NCBI GenBank assembly: GCA_963682175.1
Contig: OY821784.1
Coordinates: 21,557,621-21,621,620, forward strand
DNA length: 64,000 nucleotides
From: Triglochin maritima
Lineage: Eukaryota; Streptophyta; Magnoliopsida; Alismatales; Juncaginaceae
Direction of reading: 5' to 3'
Positions 21,751 to 33,248 of the stretch are shown here, piece by piece (position 1 is the first letter of the stretch; every line of letters begins with the position of its first letter). Under the pieces are notes generated by a model. That model saw nothing but the letters and a program-made list of their open reading frames with translations, did no database searches and was not told the DNA's origin. Both the position numbers and the translations under genes were made by a program.

Positions 21751-21755
21751 ATCAC
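21738..21755. repeat. Hairpin at the tail-to-tail junction of A3 and A4
   Basis: GTGATTC-CTAC-GAATCAC, a perfect 7-bp stem with a 4-nt loop, exactly where plus-oriented A3 meets minus-oriented A4. In unrearranged copies the sequence continues GAAAGTGAG. Confidence 0.85.
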
Positions 21756-22830
21756 GGCTGTAAGGACTTACACTATCACATACACCTTCACCCAAATCTC
21801 CACATAGGGCAATTCCTACCACCCATGTAACGGAAGTTCGGTCGATGCATCACAAGTCAGATGACTCGAAAGCAGGTACTCAATCCCCTCAGACCTAATT
21901 TCCCAAGTGATAGGAGCCACACGAGAAGAGAGAATACCATACTAAATTATTTCTTATCTACACATGAACCAAAACTCCTACACTTAAGGTTTCACAACAA
22001 GAGTTTAAGGGTCCATGACTACGACAGACTTCCTTATACTAACAGACATTAATTATTCAACTTACAAGGTTCATAGTGGACTTCTTTATTTATTTGAGTA
22101 CTGAAACCCTATGATTATTGTCCCCCCGAGGGAAAACCAAGGTGTATCCTAACAACTATAGGTAGGACCTAAAATTGGTGTACTAGATATCCTAATGCAT
22201 CATGTTGAAGTCAATTTTGGTAACTTCCATTTTACTTTGCCTCTCAACGGCTTTGCACATGCTAAACACACCTAAAACCCACACAACATTTTCTTTTGCC
22301 AACACATGAAGATTTTGAAAGAAATGTGAAAAATTAAAGTACTAAGAAAGCAAAAGTTAAGGAAAGTCACCCAATGATCATGTGAAGCAGAAATATCGAT
22401 ATTAAATGCAACACACTACCATGACCCTAACAATGCAAACAAAAGAAAATAAAAGAAAAGACTCTACTATATACACACGCAAAGCACCCTAACACTTCAT
22501 GCATTGTCCTCAATGAACATGTGTACGACACTACATGGACTTATGCATAAAACAAAGGTCACACCAACGTGAAGCGCAAAAAGAAGTTCTTAGTTATGTG
22601 GATGGACATACCCGAATTCCCGAAAAGCTGTGAGATATTTAAGAAATGAACAAATACAATAAATAAATGGGTCCTAAATACACAAGGGTTGGGCCCCACA
22701 ACAACCTATGCTCACTCTTGGAGTCTTTTCTTTTCTTTTTCATTTTTTCAAATATAACTATGTACAAAAACAAGTTCCCATGTCATTTGTCAAATGACAT
22801 CAAATGGTAACCTCAAAAATGGGTGATGTA
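21756..22830 (-). other. 3' non-coding block of A4
   Basis: Reverse complement of the block seen at 9142-10796 (for example ACCACCCATGTAACGGAAGT near 21820). It contains no credible gene. The terminal PPT side is lost at the junction. Confidence 0.75.
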
Positions 22831-24344
22831 CTTGGAAAGGGAACATGACACCACGCGGGGCCAAAATACTCATTAGTGGTCCCCATCACAAAATGCACAA
22901 GATGCAAGGAGAGGTTCATGTTCAAGATGCAAAAGGCATCTGATTCAAAGGATCAAACTTAAAGAGCATGAACCTCTTAAGAGTTTGGTCGTAATCGAGA
23001 AACGGAGGAAGAGTATCTCCCATTGCGGTATTGAAGTTATGATCGTCAATCCAAACTCTCCAACCAACAGGCTGGTGCGCCTAAAGGAGGCCAACAGCCT
23101 CATTATCCTTGCCCGACGCACTAGATGAACAGAAAGTGGGTCTCTTACACAATGTATCCTCTAAGGAACTCCCAATACCCTCATTGGAAATGTAGTTGTT
23201 TGGTGTCCCTTAATTTTCTAGATGATCAAGAAATATAGTGAGAGGTAAATGCTCACCAGGTCATATGAAGTTAGGGGTATTAGGGAGCTCTTGCTCCCCC
23301 AAAGGTGAGTTCTGAAGTGGCACAACATTAAGATCATGTGGCTTGAGAGCCACGAGACAAAAAGATAAGGCGCAATCCTGTGCCGACCCATATTGAAATT
23401 ATTGGTCCATGCTATTCTCTATTTGAATCAAATCCCCCACCAAGTGATCATGAGTTGAAACCCCGAGTCCCTCAAACTAACTAGGAGTTTGACTCTGAAA
23501 GATTGTGCTTTGAATTTGTGGATGTGGTGGTGGTTCAATATTACAAGATGACTCCTCATGTTGAGAAGAAAGGTCACTCTCCTGACGTTCACTTAATTGT
23601 TGTGTCATCTGACTCACTTGCATTTCCATAGTTTGCATGGAATTCAAGTTGGACTTCAATAAATTTTGAGTGGTTTCCATAAATATTTGGAGGGTTTGTG
23701 CTAAGGAATCAAGTTTGTGGTCAACATTTATGTTCACATTTTGATTGTTACAATTTGTAGGTTGCGTGTTAATAGGCTGAGAATTAGTCCATGTGGTCAT
23801 GGATGGTGGCAGGTAGGGTTGTGGGTATTCAGGAGGAGAATAATGGGGTGGGTATGATGTATTAAAATTTGAATCAATATTGTCTCCACATGAATCCATC
23901 CCTCTGGGTTATACGTGGATGAATAAAGGTCACTTTGAGCATTTTGGGAAAAGCTATGCTCATACTCAGGCTCTGGGCGAACATAAGGATATTCGCCGAT
24001 AACGTGACCACTCAACTCGCACCAATCACACGGTATGGCTACTCGAGCCACCTGTACACTCATATCCTCTACCACGCACATGAAAGAGGCCAAAGGTTCT
24101 TGTAATGTCTCAGTTTGTTGACCAACATATGATCCAACACAACTAGATGGTGGTCTAGCAGTCGGTGCCTCTTTCCTGTTACCTCAATCTGAAGACTGCT
24201 CAGCCACACCATTAAGATTGTCCCAACCATGCTGGGTGTTAGTCTGAGAGACACCAGGATGCATGGGTTCGGAATACTATGGAGAATAGTCCTTGTCTGA
24301 ACAATGAAATGGAAGGCCACCCATGTAACCATCCATCTCGACAT
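22831..24344 (-). pseudogene. Capsid-less gag-like protein of A4, frameshifted
   Basis: Homologous over its length to the 7729-9141 frame, but split over several frames (24344-24069, 24093-23797, 23899-23477 and below). The zinc knuckle at 24030-23989 reads CDWCELSGHVIGEY: the last Cys is Tyr, so metal binding is lost. Downstream are the Pro/Tyr/Gln-rich stretch, a MEMQVSQMTQQLSERQESD segment and, near 23040-23080, the GWRVWIDDH motif. Confidence 0.78.
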
Positions 24345-25400
24345 AGTACTCTCGAGTCAATCACTCGCACCACCACGAGGCCAAGCTAGCAAAAAGTGCT
24401 CGACTCGACCCTAAATTGCTTATAGAGAGTGTAAAGGGGAGGATATTAGAATGTAGAAGTAGGTGAGAAGAAGATGACTTAGAGGACAAGAAAAGAAGCC
24501 TTAAGAGATAGCATGCATAAGGGTGAGGTTAGAAAGCTAATCTAGCCAACACGGAGGAAACATGCTTAGCTGGCTATGGGTCCTTAGACTAGAAGACGCC
24601 TAACTGTGACTCTCAACACTCCTGGACGTCTGACCTCCCTGGTCACAAAGCCGAATGAGAATGTGAAGACCCGGAGGTCCCAAAAGTCTTAATGCAACTA
24701 AGTAATTGACGACGTTCAGGCTATGACGTCAAGAATGAGATTGTCTCCTAAGTGCACCCGAATCCTAGGAGTCAATGTCTACTTGATTTTATATTATGGT
24801 TTTTTGATTAATGTGATTTTTGTGGAAACGAAAGGGTGATGAAATCCCCCACCTTATCTTGTGTGGGACAACCCCTTAAGGTAATTTGATCTCTAAACTA
24901 GCAATGAAGCCCTCAAATCAAACACTCACCTTACTCTTGTTCCAACGCCTTAACTAATGCATGCAAGCTAATGCATGAATGGGTAAGGAACGGGGTCGTA
25001 CCACACGCCAACAATCAACAACAGATATGTAAAGAAGAGAATGCGTGTAAGGTCTATAGATGATGCATGACCTAGATGGCAAACAATCTAATAATCTTTT
25101 GCTTTGAGTTTTAGAGGCTAGGTTGTCTTAAAAGGGGAATCATGCACATCAAATTATTTCCTAGAATCAATATAGAGCATATATCAAGTGAACAGTGGCA
25201 TATACCAACTAAAAATATCAAGACAAAGCTACATGTGAAACAGAAAGTGAAACAAGCTCACCCAATCTGCCACTAGCGGATTTCTTGGGGAATCTGGTCC
25301 CCAAACTTCTTCGAGATGCTCCTTTGCCTTGGTGTAGTTCCCCAGTTCACTTGTTCCCCTGTCGACCAAAATGGTGGAAACAACAACGACAATGACCAAC
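24345..25400 (-). other. A4 leader
   Basis: Non-coding. The palindrome position holds a different core (ATCCGCTAGTGGCAGAT on the minus strand, about 25267-25283), followed by GGGTGAGC. The acceptor site is not recognisable. The GGTGGGGGATTTCATCACC block is near 24836-24855. Confidence 0.65.
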
Positions 25401-25418
25401 TCCCCAACAACGGTGCCA
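25401..25418 (-). other. Primer-binding site of A4
   Basis: On the minus strand TGGCACCGTTGTTGGGGA, a tRNA-Asp-type PBS with three mismatches, six bases after the LTR end. Confidence 0.8.
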
Positions 25419-25424
25419 AAAACA

Positions 25425-26921
25425 TGATTGATCATTTTAATAACTGCAATTAGTGCACGACATCGGTGAAGACGTTGTAAATACGAGTCAAACCTCAAGG
25501 AGTTGTGAGTGTCGTTGTGACTACCATACTCGAGTGGCAAAGGAAAGGATAATAGGAGATCAGAATTATACTATGATGTGTACTAAATCAGAAACGAACG
25601 ATAAAGATAAACTCCTGGGGATGTAGAGAAAGAATGCGGAAATAAGAATATGTGTACGTGTGTGTTCGTTGGTGCTCATCACAACATGAAATACATGAAA
25701 TTCATAAAAACCTAATCCAACTTTGTCTCCACATCAAATAAGATAAACATTATCATTAAAACATACAAGACAATAATTGAGATGATGCTAACATGAAATG
25801 CATAATGACCAAACCCCACTATGTCTCCACATGAAATAAAATATAACACAATCATTAAAACATACAAGACATTAATTAGGATGAGGCTAACATGAGCACA
25901 TCCATACACATGTCATGTTTCCTCCTTATCCAATCTATCATTATTCTCACCTCATCATTCCCCATAAAATATGTACACTAATCTAAGCATGTGCTAAGAA
26001 TCACTTAAGAGCATTAGCACATCAAAGATAAAAGTGAAAATCTCATTCAAAGGTTATGGAACTCATGTGAGTCTCAAAGGTTAGGATTAACACATACACT
26101 TAATACATCACATAATCACATCACCTTCTTCTCCACCCCTAATGGGGGTGGACGACTCTCTACTCATTAAGCTAACTAATTATGCTAAGATTTAAGGAAC
26201 CAAAGCATGCAAGACTAAAGGAAATAATATCTAATAAAAAGAAAATATTTTATTTGCATGACTTACATTACAAAGTGGCATCCTCTCAACCTTGAGTTTT
26301 GATTCAAAGACTTACTCCAAATCGACAGAATGGCCACCAAGAAATGGGTGATTACAAAGGACGAAGAAGAGTTCTATTTATAGACATGAAAAGTTAACTA
26401 GGGACAATCCCTTAGTGTAGGACTAATGAAACATACTTAACATGAACAAAAACTACATAACCAACAACAACAAGAAAGCGTGTCAGATCCTGACCAAAAT
26501 GGACCGCCAATTAGCGGTCTTGGGCCGCCAATTTTGTATTTGTCAGATGTGACCCAACTTTGCACGTCAACTTATGTTCTCCAATTAGTCACGTGGGGTG
26601 CTGGTAAGTCATTTGAGTCTACGCCAGTATCTAATTACCAAAGTACTCCTCGTGATGGTGTGGATTTTTTAGGTTTGCTATTTGGTCACTTCGAACTTAC
26701 GTCCAGGTCCTTCCCTTTTGTTGATGGGTCCTTATGTATGACAAACAGGTCAATTTTGCTTCATTTATGTCATTTCTTCTTATGTTTCAGTCCTTTTTCT
26801 CTTCCCTTCTCTTTTTTATTACCTATATCTGAAATATAATAATCAACACTCGAGTAGCACAAAATTGAGATAAAATAAAGGATATATAGCATGAGTACAA
26901 TGTATGATATGCTACTAATCA
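25425..26921 (-). repeat. 5' LTR of A4 (TGATTAG subtype)
   Basis: 1497 bp. On the minus strand it starts TGATTAGTAGCATATC and ends GATCAATCA. TATA is read from TATTTATA at 26375-26382 on the plus strand. A palindrome-bearing stretch (GACCGCCAATTAGCGGTC) lies at 26502-26519. The USE site is degenerate. The start resembles the LTR at 52846. Confidence 0.85.
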
Positions 26922-27232
26922 CATATCAAATGCATTCTTCACCACCTTATTACATGTGTACACAAACTCCACCCCAAAGGCCTTTTCCTTACTGAATTTT
27001 ATCTCTTTGTTACTTGCTTAGTTTAGTTTTTGTAAGTCTTGTGTTGTCATCTTTCTCGTTTGTTAGTTGCTAGTTTAATGTTGCCTAGTTCAGTGTAACC
27101 CAACCTCTTCTCCCCTTATTTGCCACTTCATTTCTGAAGAACCAGGGTTGACACACTTCATTTTGGATTCGACCCGTACTTGCCACCATTTTGTTGCGAT
27201 CGTGCACTTGCGGTTTCACCTTAATCGAAACA
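26922..27232 (+). repeat. LTR 3' end fragment, plus orientation
   Basis: It carries the CTCCACCCCAAAGGCC hairpin remnant, the tail (TTCGACCCGTACTTGCCACC, GTGCACTTGCGG) and the end ATCGAAACA. The PBS is lost: AGTTTTGG runs directly into unrelated sequence at about 27240. Confidence 0.75.
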
Positions 27233-27286
27233 AGTTTTGGGACAAATGTTTGTTTCGAAGGATTTCTTGTTTTTAAAGGACACGTT

Positions 27287-28817
27287 TTATTTACAAATGT
27301 TTAAAAGGACACATACCATTTCATTGGTGTAGACCTCTGCCACTTCAACCTTGGATGTGGGGACACCTTCTGCAGGCGTTCTCTCTGGCTGGGTGTATTG
27401 GGTTACATTATGGAAAGGTGTAGTTATGCGTACAGTTTGTATATCGACCTGTCTTTCCAGAGTTGTAGTTCTTTGTCTTTCTCTCCCAATTGTTGTTGCA
27501 GATCCTTGATCGTCTGGTCCACATTGAGCCATCTCAATTTCAACTCCTGGTAGTTGACCTTGTCTTGTAGTGGGTCCCTTGGAATGTCGTGCGTACCCAC
27601 CATGATCCTATGAGGTAGAATGTACTGAGGAATGTCAGTGATTCGTCAATCACATCTGGTTCCAGGCTCAACGCGTTCGTTGACCTCAGGATCCTCACCT
27701 ATCTCTATATTTTCAGGTGGTTTCAACACATCCTCTTCTCTCAACTCAACTTCTCCGCTGACTATTTTGAGGAGGGTGATGCCCTGCACTTCAAATGCCC
27801 TCTGCAAATTCCTTACCCAGTTAAGGAACACCAACAATTCATTACTGAGAAGCACGGTTGTTTCTCATTCTCTATTTTTATCTTCAAACAAAACCAAATA
27901 TCTCATTTCAGGGGGAACTATTGGTACCACAAAATGATGGAAATTGATTGAAATTGTTATTTTCTTACTTGAAGTATGGCCATGTAGATTTCCTTCTCTT
28001 TAGATCTCTACTGGCCCTTTTTATGCCATCAATCTTACTCGAAAACCGCCTCTGCCCAGGTGTACGTTCTCATTTCCCCTAGGTTCTCAATCGCAGACAT
28101 GTACCATCTCTTCCCTCTTTCCGAACCATCACAAAAATAGAAGGTAGCAAAAAGAAGATAAAATAGAAGTTTGACACACCCTTCGTCGTCTCCACTCTCC
28201 CTCAGTTCGACCTGTTGCATTCCAAACTCTGACATCTTTAGTCGCTAACCTCGTCGTTGCATCAGTGACTTGTCTATCATGTGGACTGGCACACCGCTCA
28301 GAGGCAGTCCTAATATCACAATGACGTTGAAGGCCTTACGATTCAACACTTTGTTTCCAAGTCTGAAGCCTCCTTCTTGAGGAAGTGTGTGGCGTAGGTC
28401 CTTTTGAATACCACCTACTCTCTGTTAGTAAGTAGTTTCTTCTCCCTCTTGAAGGATGCCTATCTATACTTTCTTGGCTAAAAGAAGTTCCATGCCTACA
28501 ACAAATAGAAGGCTATAGTTATTACCTGAAAATAACAATTTGAATGTTAAACCACAAACATAGAACCATAAGGGATACAACCTAAAAGCACACAATGGTC
28601 CATCCAAGGACACAAATCTCCTTCGAGGGACACAAACTCCAATGTTAAATGGACACACTCTAAACGCTGATTAGAGTTCGAATGTTAAAAGGGTGGACCC
28701 CGACCAACTAAAAATGAACACAACATGGTGGAACCCTAGATCAATATAAAAAATAGCAAACCACCCACTCACCTGCTTTTTACCGCTAGTGCTTGGAACG
28801 GCCATGTCTGCTTCCAT
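27287..28817 (-). pseudogene. Gene-like relic with splice donors; possible plant mobile-domain/DUF1985-type protein
   Basis: Minus strand. A small first exon encodes MEADMAVPSTSGKKQ (28817-28773), followed by a good donor CAG|GTGAGT. Downstream is a frame with GFRLGNKVLNRKAFNVIVIL...LPLSGVPVHMIDKS (about 28400-28260). Another (28235-28037) reads VKLLFYLLFATFYFC...GEMRTYTWAEAVFE and ends at a GTAAGA donor. Two more segments follow (27900-27646, NELLVFLNWVRNLQRAF; 27532-27300, ending ATG|GTATGT). The YTWAEAVF and GLPLSGVPV style recalls the plant mobile domain / DUF1985 proteins often carried by MULE-type transposons; this is from memory and weak. Internal stops between segments make it a pseudogene. 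It differs in style from the surrounding retrotransposons. Confidence 0.4.
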
Positions 28818-28930
28818 TTCTTGGATTTGGTTTTTGGGGTTGGCTTGATGGATATTTCAGATTTATGGGTTTTGTTTAGTGGTTTTCCTTTCCTAATGTC
28901 TCTCAATTAATCAGAAATCACATATTTAAT

Positions 28931-29290
28931 CGCAATTTATCTTGAGCAGATTTGGTTTCAACGAAGAGGTCATCAATTTCATCAATGTTTGTCTAAAAGA
29001 TAACCACTTTTCTCTCCTTCTACATGATACTACCGATTTCTTCACTGGGACTAGGGGTTTAAGGCAAGGCGGTCCTCTCTCTCCTATTATCTTTATTATT
29101 GCTGAAGAGGTTTTAAGTAGGGGATAAGTAGCCTATTAATTGATAGGAAAATTAAAGCTTACAAGGCACACTGGAAAAGTTAGCCTACCACTCACTTACT
29201 TAATTTTTATTGATGATACTATTATCTTAATTTTTATTGATGATACTATTATTTCAACTTTCTTGACAGATATCAACAATATTCAAGGCA
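28931..29290 (+). mobile_element. LINE reverse-transcriptase fragment
   Basis: The frame starting near 28942 reads FGFNEEVINFINVCL...GTRGLRQGGPLSP, then IIFIIAEEVLSRG and a stop. GLRQGGPLSP and EVLSR are RT motifs of plant L1-type LINEs. A frameshift follows, then ISSLLIDRKIKAY and, near 29204, IFIDDTII, the counterpart of the catalytic F/YADD box. About 120 codons of RT remain; no endonuclease or tail is seen. Confidence 0.8.
29199..29252 (+). repeat. Perfect 27-bp tandem duplication across the LINE xDD box
   Basis: The 27-bp units at 29199-29225 and 29226-29252 are identical. Each includes ATTGATGATACT, which encodes the IDDT catalytic motif. Confidence 0.93.
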
Positions 29291-30307
29291 GAAAATTAAT
29301 ATGAGAAAAGGCCAATTTTTTGTTCTTAGCAGTATCAAGGGCAATAGGCAGCCTAAGATTAAGCAAATAACCCTTACACAAAAACCAACAAAAAATTCAA
29401 TTTTCCTTTCAAAAACTGCTATCAGTTTTTGGATTCTCAAAAGTTCCTTTTAAACTTGAAAGGGTCATTAAACGATTCAACCACAAGTCTGCCCTTTGAA
29501 GGAATGTATGTCCTTTAAAGGATACGTATATCCCTGAAAGCACTTGTCTGTTATTTCAACCTCGAAAGGTTAGTTAAACTAAACCACATGCCTTCTCTAT
29601 AAAGGACTTGAGTATGTTATTTAAACCAAGGATCTATCCTTTGAAATCAAGTCTATGGCAATTCTAAATCACAAGAAATATAACAATGGCTGCAACTTCG
29701 CAACCAAGGCACGCATAAGCGTCCTCCGAGAGACATGCGTGTCTTGCGAAGAACACAGTCCATTTGAGACACAGACGTCCAATTAAAGATTTGTTACCTA
29801 TTAACACTTAACTGGAGTCCAAACATCAGTTTTCTTTATCTTATATTGACCGAATGTAGTTTGGTAGTCCCAACTGGTGATTCTAGTTAGTGATTTCGGG
29901 GAACCGATTTTTGTAGTACATTTTTGTGTACCGTAATGAGTTTTGTCGACCACCTACAATGGGTTTTGTTTCTTTCCGACCTCAAAAATTTAGAAAAAAA
30001 AGGGACAAGTGTGCAGGAAGTTCTATATCTATGGCAATTGGTACTTTGACAGTTGGACCCAACCAATTTACTTGCACAGGACAAGCCAGTGTGTTCTTTA
30101 AAGCAAGAATATGTCCTTTGAACTCAAGTCAGTTGTAGTTTTAAATCACAAATAAACATAAAAAATGGCACCTACTTGCCAACCAAGGCATGCCTAAGTG
30201 TCCTTCGAGAGACCCTTCGAAGGACACAGTTTATCGTAGACATGGTTGGCCTATTAAAGGTGTGTTAACACTTCACTTGACTCAATTTTTGACGGCTATT
30301 GGGAATC
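29291..30307. other. Unassigned sequence with diverged internal repeats
   Basis: No convincing gene. Two related segments, about 29634-29815 and 30112-30282, share AACCAAGGCA(C/T)GC, AAGCGTCC or AAGTGTCC, CGAGAGAC, GACACAGT and a final GT(T)AACACTT. Frequent TCCTTT/AAAGGA and AAGGACAC words also occur at 27240-27320 and again at 31712-31725, beyond the solo LTR, so 27240-31739 may be one older repeat. Confidence 0.5.
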
Positions 30308-30312
30308 GTAAT

Positions 30313-31706
30313 TGATTGACATCATTTCATGCTCATATTTGTATCTTATATCCATTATCTTACACCTAAGCAATGCTACGTGACGAGTTTTATGTTTAGT
30401 TTTCAGGAATAAAGAGGTTTGAAGAGAAGAGCCATGAAAGGACCCAAAAGCAGGAAAAAGGACTTAATTGTGAGACCTGGGGACTAAGATGCAAGGGAGA
30501 AGGACCTGATCGTAAGACCGAAGGACCTAAGAGCAAAACAGGAAACTCCACACCATCATGGGGAGTATTTTGGCAATTCGACTCGGGTCGGAGTTCCAAC
30601 AAACCAAGTAGATGCATCCAAGACCAAGAAATACTTCAAGCAAAGCCCAACACAAAAAGCAGACAGATCTGGATCTTATAAACCGCCAATTGGTGGTCTG
30701 GATCATCCCAGATCCGCTAAGATTTCTCCTGGACTTGTATTAAGGTTGTTTTACGCTATTTTTGGTATTGGTTTAGTCCCACATCGGGGGATTGTCCCGG
30801 ATTAGCTTTTTCCATGCTTATAAATAGAACTCTTCACCTTCCATTGTATCCATCTCTCTCTTTGGTGGACATCTTCCCTACTAAGAGTGAAGACTTGAAG
30901 CAAAACTCTGGTGGAGGAAGGGCTGCTTGTAATTTGAGTGAGTTAATAATAGATGTTTTCATTAGCTTGTTAATTCTTGCTTAGTTAATTTCCTTTAATG
31001 TGTTTGCTTTGGTGCTTGTTTTGTTTTATGCTTCTTTAATATTTCTTGCTTGATTAGTATAGTTTCATTTTAGTATAATGGTTCATTTTATTAGAGTAGT
31101 TAGTTTAAATATGTGTGAGTAGTTACATCCCCTTTGGGGTGGAGTAGATGTGTGTACATGTTATGTAGATGGTATGAATGCTTAATATGAATGTTTTGTG
31201 AGAGATATTAGTATGTTTGCTTGAATTATTAAGAACCTTACTTGATGGTTTCTGCCATAGCTTAGGTACATTCCATGCTTGTCTAAGTGTCTTAATAACA
31301 ACCTTGCATTGCTCATATTATTCACATAAGTTAGTGTTGTAAATGATAGGTTTTGCCATTAGGTACCTCTTATGCATTAACAAACACTAACTAACTTGAG
31401 ATTCTTGTATGCATTCCACACCACACTTATTTCATGTGCACACACACTCCACCCCTTAGGGGTTTTCATTCCTGAGGTTTTATCTTCTTCATTAGTTGTT
31501 TAGCTTAGTTTGTTAGTGATTTCATTTCAGCTTTGTTAGTTTACTAGTTTAGATTAGTGTAGTGTAGTGTAATCCATCTTTCTCTCCTTCTTTTACCACT
31601 CGCCTTTGAACAAACCAATTGTCGACACACCTCCCAGTGGACGACCCGTATTTACCACCGCTTCAACGCGGCCGTGCACTTGCGGTTTAAATAAAACGAT
31701 CAATAA
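30313..31706 (+). repeat. Solo LTR, A group, with TSD GTAAT
   Basis: 1394 bp, TGATTGACATC to ATCAATAA (the terminal CA has mutated to AA). Perfect TSD GTAAT lies at 30308-30312 and 31707-31711, with no interior attached. USE-like GTCCCACATCG is at 30776-30786 and TATAAATA at 30819-30826. A single palindrome is at 30681-30698. Such a structure arises by recombination between the two LTRs of a full element. Confidence 0.93.
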
Positions 31707-31739
31707 GTAATGAAAGGACACAACCTTCAATTAAATGGT

Positions 31740-32694
31740 TGATTGACATAATTTCATGCATTCATTTGTGTCTTATATCTATTATCTTGAACCTACACAA
31801 TGTTACGTAACGAGTTTTATGTTTGAGTTTCAGGAATAAACATGATTGAGGAGAATAGGCAAAAAATGACCTAAAAGCAAGAAAAAGGACTGAGTTGTGA
31901 GACTTGGAGACTAAGATGCACGAGAGAAGGACCCGAATGTAACCCCAAAGGACCAATGAGAAAATGAAAAAACTCCACACCATCATGAGGAGTATTTTGG
32001 CAATTAGATTCGGGCCGACACTCCTATAACCAATCTGAGTGCACCCCATGTGAAGAATTGAAGCAATAAAGAACATATTCAGAAATGGGTCAGATCTGAG
32101 AAAAAGTGACCGCCAATTAGCGGTCTATTTGTCTTCGAATCCGACCTGGTTTCTCCAGGGCATGGGTTATGTGTTTATGTGTATCTGGGAAGGTTTTATT
32201 AGTCTCACATCGGGGGATTGTCCCCGATTACCTTTTTCTATGGCTATAAATAGAACTCCTCCTCCTCCTTTTGTATTCACACATTGGTTTGTGGTATTCT
32301 CTCTACTAGGAGTAAAATCCTTGAAGCAAAAAATCAAGGTGGAGAAGAATGTCACTTGCAATGTGAGTCATGTTAATAAAATAATATTTCTTAGTTTCTT
32401 TTAATATTGTCTTGTCTTTTAATTCTTGCATCCTTCTTTAGTTTAGTTTCCTTTCATTTAGCTTTTTTAATATTTCTTGTTTGCTTAGTTTAATTGCCTT
32501 TCATCAGAATGTTTCGTTTTGTTAATGTAGTTTGTAGTGTAATGATTAGTGAGTAGTTCCATCCCCCTTTGGGGGTGGAGATGATGTTCATACATGCATT
32601 AAAGTATGGAAATGAATGCTTTATTTTGGAATGTGTTGATAAATGTGAATGTATGTTTGCTTGTTTAGAGTAGAACACTTCACTTGATGAGTTT
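31740..32694 (+). repeat. LTR, 5' two-thirds, truncated by the Sirevirus-like block
   Basis: It starts TGATTGACATAATTTC. Palindrome GACCGCCAATTAGCGGTC is at 32108-32125, USE-like GTCTCACATCG at 32202-32212, TATAAATA at 32245-32252, and the CATCCCCCTTTGGGGG hairpin near 32561. It breaks off after GATGAGTTT at 32694. The missing 3' end may be the LTR piece at 50856-51159 (inference). Confidence 0.82.
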
Positions 32695-33248
32695 ATCTCC
32701 AAAGCCAAATTGAAACATGCATGAATGAGAAGAATGAGGTGGTTGCTAGACTTGGATATAATGCATCAAATCTTGATAAATTCAAAGCAACACCTATAGA
32801 TTGTGAACAATTAGATCTTCATGCTTGCAATATGCAATTAAGAAAAGAGATCTAGAAAAGTTCACCAATGGAACTAAGATGCTTAACATGCTATTAGGAA
32901 GTCAAAGACAATCTTTGCAAAAACATGGTTTAGGATTTAATGCCAAATTGAAAAACCATGCTTCTTATACAACTTTAAATGGAAAGCACTTAGTTGTAAA
33001 TCATACTTCCTCAAATGTGTGGGCTCCTAAAACCAAAATGTGTGTTCAATTTAGAGTAATGAAGTGCAAAATATCGTTTTTTGATGGATGTCAAAGGGGG
33101 AGAAGATAATTAAGGGGGTAACTTGAAATTTTGACTTAAATTGAACAAAAACTATGCACATCCATATGGGGAGCATTAATATGCATAGTTTACATCTAAA
33201 AATTCCATGTATTAAGATATAGGTTGTCATCATCAAAAAGGGGGTGAT
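32695..33248 (+). mobile_element. S0: 3' interior of a truncated Sirevirus-like copy
   Basis: It matches 41440-42500 of S1 with internal deletions: the gag coiled-coil and C-terminal part (ATPIDCEQLDLHACN, LLGSQRQSLQKHGLGF, with a frameshift at about 32850), then polypurine tracts (AAAGGGGGAGAAGAT at about 33093 and AAAAAGGGGGTGAT just before the LTR). It shares the LTR at 33249 with S1, giving a tandem interior-LTR-interior-LTR arrangement. Confidence 0.82.

Larger units (their letters stand above)
21751..26921 (-). mobile_element. A4: minus-strand capsid-less Athila-like element, 3' truncated
   Basis: On the minus strand: LTR 26921-25425, PBS, leader, zinc-knuckle gag-like frame, 3' non-coding block, ended by the inverted junction at 21750 with no 3' LTR. 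It is inserted in a plus-strand LTR piece that resumes at 26922. Confidence 0.85.
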
